Positions 56,828 through 64,000 of a stretch of DNA of 64,000 nucleotides are shown one piece after another. The number at the start of each line of letters is the position of its first letter. Within the stretch, counting starts at the first letter, position 1. The DNA is taken from contig JAKOON010000042.1 in the NCBI GenBank assembly GCA_022577435.1, positions 673,123-737,122 on the forward strand, given 5' to 3'. Made by a program: the position numbers and the translations under genes. The DNA is from Embiotoca jacksoni. Its lineage: Eukaryota > Chordata > Actinopteri > Embiotocidae. The notes beneath the pieces are model-generated. The model made no database searches. It was not told the DNA's origin and saw nothing but the letters and a program-made list of their open reading frames with translations.

Positions 56828-58232
56828 CTACTCGGCCTCGCTCCTCGTTTTTCTTTTTCAACAATTCAAATCTAAACCGCTACGATTGTCTCGAACGTGT
56901 TTTTTTTAATCTCCATTATTTTTGTGCGTAATGTTTACGGCTGTATTGAGACTGATGATTGACAGCCGGTGACTCTGTGGACAGAGAGTTGTTTCTGTTG
57001 AGCCAAATAAGATGAATCTTGTTATTTTTTGGTGGAAAATCAGGTCCACGTAGAAAAGCGTTGTCGTGTTGGAGAAGCCTGTTGCTATGGCGCCACAGTT
57101 CAGATGGTTCACAGCGAATGTTTTCACCTCAAATGCCTCAGAAACCTGCTAACAAAGCTAACAACCAGCTAATTTCACAAAAACAACAGCTAAAGTCAAG
57201 TTAACGACCAGCTGACGACGTCAACAAGCAGCTGACGACGCTGGATGTTGATGGAGACGACTTCGTGCTCCATGTGTGTCGCCGTGTTGCGTTTAACAGC
57301 AACACCACAAACCTACGAGTTCTCCTACGATGGAAAAAACTCTCCAATTAAACACCTGCCATTTTCTTCGTCCTCCCACCTTCCGTCCATCGACACCCTC
57401 CTGAAGCGTCCTGTAATCCTGAGCTTCTTCTTCAATTACCTGTCAATCATTTGACTGACAGCCAAAGAAGCGGCTTCTCCTGTTGCACATAATTCACACC
57501 AGCAGGAATCCATTGCTGGACGACTACGTGTGTGTGTGTGTGTGTGTGTTTGTTTTGCAGTGTTCTGAGGACCCGGTCCTGGTCGTGGTATTCGAGGACT
57601 CCACATAAACCTCGTTTTCTGAGTTTCAGGTCAGCAGGTTTTATCAGATTTAGTCCACTTGACATTTAAAATTTATTCGGAGTGTTTTTGGTGCGTCTCT
57701 TCAGCAACGACTTGCATATTACTGGATGGGGAGACGTGGTCGCCGGGGGAGACGAAGCCTCACTTCTTGTTTAATGTGACAACACGCTGTTTTCCGTGCA
57801 AACGTCCAAAAGAGTTATGAAACGCTGAGAATAAACGTGAAGTTAGCGCTTTTCTCCCGCTGAGTTCAAACAGTCGACACTTTAGAGCTCTTCTTTTTTT
57901 TTAACTCTCATCTATTTGTACATTCAAAAAAAAAAGAAATGAGCAGGATGTTTATTATTTCCTGTCCTTAAATCTAATTTCCACTTTCATATTTTTAGTT
58001 GTTATTTCCTGATCTGCTCCAGTTTTAATTGGCTTCCCTTCGTCTTTTCCTGTCCGACTTCTTCTCCTCATTATGTTTTTAACACTGACCAGTGCTTCCT
58101 TTGTGCTGTTTCATTTGGAACGCATGTTAAAAGCCTCCCACCTGCTGTGAGGCCCCTTCAGCCACTTGGGAGGCTTTTATTGTGAAAAACCCTTCATGAA
58201 CGGAGTTTGATTAGCAGCAAAAAAAATTAAAA
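56828..58232. other. Intergenic DNA with a short (TG)n tract
   Basis: (TG)n lies at 57528-57549. 57130-57240 has CAGCTGACGACG duplicated at a 20-bp offset and several GCTAAC motifs. A/T-runs near 57892 and 57927. No coding is supported. Confidence 0.4.
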
Positions 58233-58428
58233 AACAACACCGAGATAACTGATGGACACATTTTATTCACTTTGGATTTGATGAGAGAAGTTGAATGGGA
58301 GTCTATGGAGCCGGAGGCTTTTTGGAGCCGACCTCTAGTGGCACTCGCTGGTATTGCAGCTGAAGACACTTCTGGATCAGAACCATTTTACAGACCTGAA
58401 GCTACGAACTCTTTTAGAAACAGTCTGA
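58233..58428 (+). mobile_element. Dispersed repeat family A, copy A8 (short)
   Basis: Starts at AACAACACCGAGATAACTG directly after an A-rich stretch and runs to the common 3' end, CTTTTAGAAACAGTCTG. The 5' truncation is the most severe among the copies. Confidence 0.85.
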
Positions 58429-59329
58429 ATGTGTTGGTACTCATAAAGCTGATGAAACAACAGAAGCGGCGCTCTGAAGCAAAAACCAGCTGTTGACGAG
58501 CTGTAAACTCTCCGTTTAAATTCCCGAACGCGTTTCGTCTCGTTCCTCGCTCGTTGTTTTTCCATCGTCTCCTCGCTCGATACCTCCCACCGCCGTTTCT
58601 GAATTATCTGATGAATAATGTGCCGTCGAGCTCTTCAGGTCGTCGATAAGTCTCTCGGCGAAGGTGCCACCGAGACAGATTCCTCTTTTTCTTTTTGCCG
58701 CTGAGCGATGAGCTTCGGGATAATCTTGTATTTTTTTTCCTCTCAGAGAACATATAAATAACGAGGGCATGGCGGGAGACCGAACTCATGATTCTTTTTT
58801 TTCCCATCAGCTCACATTGACTCGTCCTTTCTGTCTTTCTTTCTTTCAGTATTCCCTCATAAATTCATGTGTTTCTTCACTGTAAAAACTCCATTAATCA
58901 TGACTCTGAGGATCCGACCTCGCCGTCGGCCCGTCTTTAGTCCTGTTTTATTCATAAGCGCGAATGAACTGTGAAACATGTTGAACGTATGCTCAGGTAA
59001 TTTAATGCAAATATAAAGTTAAAATGACTAATTAGATGGCGGCCTCACAGTCCAGGGACGATCAGATTTAATTAATCCTGCAGGTTGAATAAATTCGCTG
59101 CTCCCGGTGACACCAGAGTGGATTTCTTTTTTTTTTTGTGACAGTTTATGTCCGTGCTGACACGCTGCAGCGACAGCAGGGAAGCTCACTGTGCACTTTT
59201 TTTACAACTGAGATTTAACCAATGACTATTTTATGTTTTTTTTCTTCTTTTTTGTTGCTGCATGCTGGAGGAGCTGAACTGAAAGTCCATTTTTTTTTTA
59301 AGCATCACTAAAATATATTTTGGAAGTCT
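58429..59329. other. Intergenic DNA, nothing recognised
   Basis: T-runs near 58727, 58794 and 59128. 59030-59110 is complex (CAGATTTAATTAATCCTGCAGG) without a repeat partner. No coding is supported. Confidence 0.35.
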
Positions 59330-59339
59330 TCCTGCTGGC

Positions 59340-59445
59340 ACGCTCCAATGTATCATGATGCTACCGCCGCCGTGCTGCACTGTTGGGATCACCAGGTGAT
59401 AAAGACACACCTGGTGTACGACAGACATAATGCAGGTAATTCTGG
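59340..59445 (-). mobile_element. Second Tc1-like transposase relic
   Basis: The minus-strand frame includes VQHGGGSIMIHW, matching the conserved HGGGSIM-W segment in the catalytic domain of Tc1-type transposases. On the plus strand this is ATCATGATGCTACCGCCGCC, followed by TGCACTGTTGGGATC and AGGTGAT. Only about 100 bp is recognisable. It is a different part, and probably a different subfamily, from the relic at 33240-33705. Confidence 0.65.
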
Positions 59446-59521
59446 ACAAAAACACCTGAGAATTTTTTTCTTGTAAAATATCAGATGTGGCTCCTCTTCC
59501 TGATGTGAACACACAAACTGG

Positions 59522-59854
59522 ATATAAAAGTGTTCGTAGCTTCAGGTCTGTAAAATGGTTCCGATCCAGATGTGTCTTCAGCTGCAATACCAGCGAGCGC
59601 CACTAGAGGTCGGCTCCAAAAAGCCTCCGGCTCCATAGACTCCCATTCAACTTCTCTCATCAAATCCAAAGTGAATAAAATGTGTCCATCAGTTATCTCG
59701 GTGTTGTTAGCTAAAGTCACTCCTTCTTATTAGTTTTCTGGAGGTCCATCTGAAAATAATCCCTCATTCATTAGAAAAGAAGATTCAAGAAGACCTGTTT
59801 TTGGGGGAGTGTCTGTTTGATTGACAGGTCTGTGGTGCAGTCAGGTTACAGCTA
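59522..59854 (-). mobile_element. Dispersed repeat family A, copy A9
   Basis: Common 3' end (CTACGAACACTTTTATATCC on the minus strand), truncated within TAGCTGTAACCTGACTGCAC. The family frame is intact. It lies in inverted orientation to A8. Confidence 0.85.
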
Positions 59855-59867
59855 CTTTTTTGTGATT

Positions 59868-60005
59868 GATACGGTCAGAAATGTTTGATTTTGTGGCAGA
59901 TTTCTCTCGATGTAGTTTGTGGAGTTTTAAGTGAATTTTTTGCAGTTAAATTGCAATAAAAAAATGAAATAAAAATTGCAAATTGAAGAATTTTACTTTT
60001 TATAA
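59868..60005 (-). repeat. Dispersed repeat family B, copy B4 (inverted)
   Basis: GTTTGTGGAGTTTTAAGTGA and TTTTTTGCAGTTAAATTGC are the reverse complement of B2 blocks (CACTTAAAACTCCACAAAA and ACTGCAAAAAA). Confidence 0.55.
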
Positions 60006-60929
60006 CACTTTTGTGGATTTTGTGGGCTTTTTTTTAATCAAGAGTTCAATTTTACAGCAGCTTTTCTCAAAATTATTATGCTAACAGTTATTTCATGTTT
60101 GTAATTCTAGTTTAGATTTTGCTTTTGGGAAATGAATGAATAATTCCTTCTCACATAACAGTAATGGCTGAAATAACTTCCTTGCTGGTATTCCAGACCA
60201 AGTGGCCACCACACAATCGTTGTTCTTTGCTCTTGTTTCTTTTATTTCTTTGTAAATCGTATTAGCGGAGAGATCTGGCTTCCAACATGTTTTGCAAGCT
60301 TTTTTTTGGTCCACTGGTCTTTATTTCTTCGACAGCCTTTTTTGACGTATAAATGAACCAGCAGAAACACGAGGACTTTAAACACTCAGAGAAATCTTAC
60401 GTTTTATGTCGATAAAAATTTTCAAGTTTCGTGTCGACACAGAACTTTAAAAGCTTTTGTTGTGAATCCAGAAATAATTTTAAATGATTTAATAACTCCT
60501 TTCAAGAAGACATTTTGAGAAATTTTCTTAAAAATAAAATAAAAAAGTAAAACAGTTCAGTAAAATAAATTGAAGCTCATCGTTGCCTCTGGCCTTCCAG
60601 TACAATAACTTTAAAACTTTTAGTCTTGATAAATGTAGAAAATCTGCTGCTTTGGTGGAAATATGAGTTCCTTCAGTGATTAATATTTAATATTTTCTTC
60701 TACATTCTTTTATAAACCTCTTAGGGAGGTTTTACAAACATAAATATTGACACGCTGACCTTGTTAGAAAATATAGTTGATCAAAGTTTAATTACAAACA
60801 TTGAATAAAACATGAGATCACTCGTGTCGTTTCCCACCTCTGCTGCAGAGCACTACATTTATTTCAAAATAATTTCACTTTCGAACCCCCCCTCCCCCTC
60901 CTGCCCCCCTGCTGTTTTTAGGAGGGAGA
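60006..60929. other. AT-rich intergenic DNA, nothing recognised
   Basis: No repeat partner. A 73-codon minus-strand frame (60093-60314) has no domain. Confidence 0.35.
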
Positions 60930-61450
60930 AATGTGTCCCGTGTCAGCGGCTAAATGAGAGGATTAGCATGTCATTATGGTGGTTTGAGTCAGCAACACTC
61001 TGCGCTTCACGATGCCGCCGCTGCAAAACAAAATCTCCTTATCCCCCCGGGGGAGAGAAAGCTAATATCCCATATTTAGGTGAGCATTAAGGGCCATTAC
61101 CCGCCAGACAAAGTGCTTTATTCCGAGCGCTCCTCTTTTGTCGGGTGGGGAGCCCTTTTTATTTTTTTTAATTTCCATCTCTTTTATTGCATCTGTAAAA
61201 AAGGTGGAGATGTCATCCATCACATCAAGGGGCTCACGGCCCTAAAAATTACCTTCAAACTAATTTGCAACGACAAGCAGAAGAAAAACGTCAAACGGAT
61301 AAGTCTGAAAAATGAAATGTTCATTTTTTACATATTTAGGAAGTTTGCAGATCCGGAATCACATCTGTAAAATGTTAATTAATGACTTGCGTTCTGTGCG
61401 ACCGCCATCGGCCCCCACCACCTCCGATACAATTTCTCGGACACGTTTGC
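60930..61450. other. Candidate conserved noncoding block
   Basis: About 500 bp of complex sequence without tandem or dispersed repeats, including GCTAATATCCCATATTTAGG, GGGCCATTACCCGCCAGAC, GATGTCATCCATCACATCAA and GTTAATTAATGACTTGCG. Short open frames (92-96 codons) show no domain and are interrupted. The texture is like conserved developmental enhancers in fish gene deserts, but conservation cannot be shown here. Confidence 0.3.
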
Positions 61451-61702
61451 ACAGCCGGCGGTTGTATTTCTACTTTGCCGCCTACGTGAGGTGAGCGAAC
61501 AGTGAGTTAAACTTACGATGTGAACTTCAAGGCACCGCTGTGATGGTGAAGCAGGAAGACGGATGGAGGAGTTCCAAGTTTTGAAGATTAAAAGGTTTTC
61601 GAAGCTTTGAAATTTTGCTCGTGTTGATGGAAGCAGCGTCGGTTTGGTTTAAGTTTCCAAAGACACGTTTTCTTTGTCCCGTACTGAGCTGAACCTCCAC
61701 AG

Positions 61703-61768
61703 CTCTTCTTCTTCTTCTTCTTCTTCTTCTTCTTCTTCTTCTTCTTCTTCTTCTTCTTCTTCTTCTTC
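61703..61768. repeat. (CTT)n microsatellite
   Basis: About 22 uninterrupted CTT units, pure pyrimidine. Confidence 0.97.
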
Positions 61769-62097
61769 GGGGGTTTCTGTGGACTGAAAGTGTGTGTTGC
61801 TTGTGTTTTGAAGTCAGGTTACGGTGGTTGAATCATCACATTTCCAGGTTAATGTCTGAGATTTATTAAATCCAACAACATTATGACCTTCCTGCAGAGG
61901 TTCACTGCTGCTTCCGTCCATTTTAATTCTTCACATATTTAATTTGGAAATGAGTGTGTCGTTTTGTTTTTGTCATTTTTGAGGCATTTAGATCCTTGAT
62001 TTAAAAATAAAGGAGACGAAATGAGTGTCTTGTTTCTGCCTGGTGGTTTGCCAGCTGAAATAATCTCGCAGGTTTTTATCAGTGCAGGTAATTTGCT

Positions 62098-62113
62098 AAG
62101 CTAACGTTAGCTT
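62098..62113. repeat. 16-bp perfect palindrome
   Basis: AAGCTAACGTTAGCTT is exactly self-complementary. GCTAAC/GTTAGC words are common in this window, so it may be incidental. Confidence 0.7.
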
Positions 62114-62205
62114 GGTGAGTTGGCTCAAAAATACCATTATTGTCTGACTTTTAAATGGTTTCCAACTAATTGTTCTTCTAAGTTCAAAACATAAATTTAA
62201 ATAAT

Positions 62206-62425
62206 ACATTATTGTCACAGGAAGTGATCACATATTACTCAGATAAAAAGTTGAAATTTTTTTCCTTGACTTGAAATCTTTTCTACTTTCCGCATTTTTA
62301 TTGCAAAAAAACCTCACTAAAAAAACTTAACAAATTACATCAGTTTCTGTGAAAAAAATTTGCAAAGTCAAACATTTTTGATTAAATCAATAAAAAATAA
62401 AAACTTCTGGAGAGACTGCCAATCA
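62206..62425 (+). repeat. Dispersed repeat family B, copy B3
   Basis: Contains ATTATTGTCACAGGAAGTGA, GCAAAAAAACCTCACTAAAA, GTCAAACATTTTTGATTAAA and CTTCTGGAGAGACTG, collinear with B1 and B2. Confidence 0.65.
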
Positions 62426-62489
62426 TTTTAAAAGGGCAAATCTGATGTATGAATATCTGAGTCTGTCCATGTTCCACTGAGGATTGTTG

Positions 62490-62491
62490 TA

Positions 62492-62522
<31 letters not shown>
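62490..62522. repeat. (TA)n microsatellite
   Basis: TATATTTATATATA... tract of about 16 units. Confidence 0.95.
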
Positions 62523-62526
<4 letters not shown>

Positions 62527-62755
62527 TACTAAGACAGAGAATCATTTAAATTCCCCATAGACAGGTGAATTATCTTTTCTTTTTTTTGTATTACATACTG
62601 GCGTCATCGGTGGCTCAGTAATGTACGAGCTTCGAGGTGACGCAGGTGCTTCCCTGAACAAAATGTTTGAGGCCAAAATCACTGAGGAGTTTCTGGAATT
62701 GATGCTGAAAAATTCACAGAAGTTGTTAAAGTAAAAATTTGGCTAGAACAGGAGG

Positions 62756-62796
62756 GGTCACGGAGAGGTCATGGAGAGGTCACGGAGAGGTCAGGC
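62756..62796. repeat. Short 11-bp tandem repeat
   Basis: GGTCACGGAGA repeated about 3.5 times with one TCATGG variant. Confidence 0.85.
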
Positions 62797-63069
62797 CGTA
62801 CTTTGGTACGCTCTCCACGGGCAGCTAAGGTTTTACTATGTTGATCGTTAATATGCAGTAAATTCTATTGTTGCACTGAAGTCGTTGTTTTTTGTTTTTT
62901 GTATTTAGTTATTTTATATTTTATAACGAAATCCGGGTCTGGCAAAAAAAACTCCAAGTAAAGCTGTGATTCTCTGTGCTTTTGTTTTTTTTTACCGCGG
63001 CATGAAATCATCATCATCCACAAATATCCTGTCGTGTGAGTGTTCGTCGGCTCCGACTCCTTCGCCAGC

Positions 63070-63185
63070 CGTCACTCGTAAAGCTGACGAGGTGGCACTT
63101 TAAAAGCTGTACTCGCTTGTAAGTCGCGGTGGATGTGTGTCAGCTAAATGCCTCCGATGTCAAAAAAAAATAAAAAAAATAAAGT
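63070..63185 (+). mobile_element. SINE-like 3' tail relic
   Basis: CTTGTAAGTCGCGGTGGATG followed by TGTCAGCTAAATGCC and an A-rich (AAAAAAATA) tail resembles the TGTAAGTCGCTTTGGATAAA / GCGTCAGCTAAATG tail common to several fish tRNA-derived SINEs. The tRNA-like head with A and B boxes was not recognised upstream, so this is a truncated or decayed copy. Confidence 0.5.
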
Positions 63186-63704
63186 GAGATGGGATTGAGA
63201 GCAGCTAATAGAGCTGCGGTGTGATTAGCCTCGGATCTGCTGCAGTGAACTGCGGTGGCGGTTTGTGCCGGCTCCGCTTGCTTCGCTTGACATGACAGCA
63301 CCTCCTGCAGGAAAAGACTCTCATTAATTATCATCATCATTTGTTTGTTTCTGCTCGCAGCCGTTTCTCATTTCCCGTCTCGGCTCACCATCACGTCTTT
63401 TTCTGCCCAATTTTCTGTCACTCGGATCGCTGCTTTCGTTAACTCTGCTTTCTTCTACGAGTCGCGATGGTTTTGTTTTTCCTTGATGCTCTTTTAAGCT
63501 TTCCTTCTCTCAGTTAGTTTTATTCACTCGGTCGGTGATTGTTGTTGTTCGTGTCGCTCTCGGCTTCTCAAACATCGGATTATAGTTTGAGTGCAAGTGA
63601 ACCCTTTTTCAAGCTTTTTTTCAAGAAGGAACTCGAACTTCGAGGTTTTGGCTAATTTTTCCAGTCTGACAGCCGCAGTAACTAAAACAGTTGTTTTACG
63701 CTAC
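63186..63704. other. Intergenic DNA, nothing firm
   Basis: 63190-63310 is complex (GGTGTGATTAGCCTCGGATC, then GTGAACTGCGGTGGCGG) and may be conserved noncoding. The remainder is unremarkable. Confidence 0.3.
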
Positions 63705-64000
63705 AGCCAGCGGTGGATCTGACCGATCTGATTGGAAACCTGACGATACTACGTCCCGCCCACCGATAGCTGTAACCTGACTGCACCACAGGCCTGTCAA
63801 TCAAACAGACACGCCCCCAAAAACAGGTCTTCTTGAATCTTCTTTTCTAATGAATGAGGGATTATTTTCAGATGGACCTCCAGAAAACTAATAAGAAGGA
63901 GTGACTTTAGCTAACAACACCGAGAGAACTGATGGACACATTTTATTCACTTTGGATTTGATGAGAGAAGTTGAATGGGAGTCTATGGAGCCGGAGGCTT
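63705..64000 (+). mobile_element. Dispersed repeat family A, copy A10 (runs off the window)
   Basis: Starts at AGCCAGCGGTGGATCTGACC, 5'-truncated relative to A1/A2, and is near-identical up to the window edge at GGAGCCGGAGGCTT. Its 3' end lies beyond the window. Confidence 0.85.

Noticed and set aside
62098..62113. 16-bp palindrome as a transcription-factor site
   Set aside because: GCTAAC and GTTAGC words are frequent in this window, so a perfect palindrome of them is not surprising.
62600..62660. tRNA-like SINE head (GGTGGCTCAGTAATGTACGA)
   Set aside because: The similarity to a tRNA-derived A box is short, no B box follows, and no SINE body is adjacent.

Overview
The window looks like intergenic or intronic DNA from a ray-finned (teleost) fish. 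It contains long CA/TG microsatellites, many minisatellites with 11-19 bp units, decayed Tc1-type transposase fragments, a relic of a non-LTR (LINE, L2-like) reverse transcriptase, a tRNA-SINE-like tail, and CpG-containing AT-rich DNA between them. No bacterial gene architecture, operon, rRNA or tRNA was recognised. No intact host gene could be supported: all the long open frames (up to 513 codons) lie inside tandem repeats and are best explained by repeats that lack stop codons. Species cannot be assigned by eye.

Layout. 1-2587 is a 13-bp minisatellite of 199 monomers that starts before the window. 2.6-4.4 kb is AT-rich and holds a dispersed repeat (family C). 4.4-15 kb is intergenic with CA/TG tracts. 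15.0-16.1 kb is a second 13-bp array that shares an AACTAAC core with the first. 18.1-19.1 kb holds a 15-bp array, CA/TG tracts and a near-perfect palindrome. 20.6-22.7 kb holds two nearly identical copies of dispersed family A in inverted orientation. 24.0-24.9 kb holds two family C copies head to head. 29-33 kb mixes CNE-like sequence, CA tracts and two more family A copies. 33.2-33.7 kb is a Tc1 transposase relic, 34.6-35.3 kb a polypyrimidine array and 35.5-35.8 kb a LINE relic. 37.6-38.3 kb is a TG satellite and 40.7-41.4 kb an 18-bp array. 44.1-46.6 kb is a 15/16-bp array, 47.6-48.2 kb an 11/12-bp array and 48.6-49.1 kb TG. 51.9-53.2 kb is a 19-bp array and 56.3-56.8 kb an ATCC-rich array. 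58-64 kb carries three more family A copies, a second Tc1 relic, a CNE-like block and a SINE-like tail.

Overall. Tandem repeats alone cover roughly 13 kb, about a fifth of the window. Ten copies of one dispersed family (A) add about 3.6 kb. The points most worth following up are the strict 13-bp register of the first array over 2.6 kb, the kinship of separate minisatellite loci (two 13-bp arrays; three 19-bp loci; two ACTGGTTT loci), the young family A with variable 5' and common 3' ends, and long inverted pairs able to form hairpins. I did not find a convincing new gene system. The window reads as a tandem-repeat-rich teleost intergenic region.
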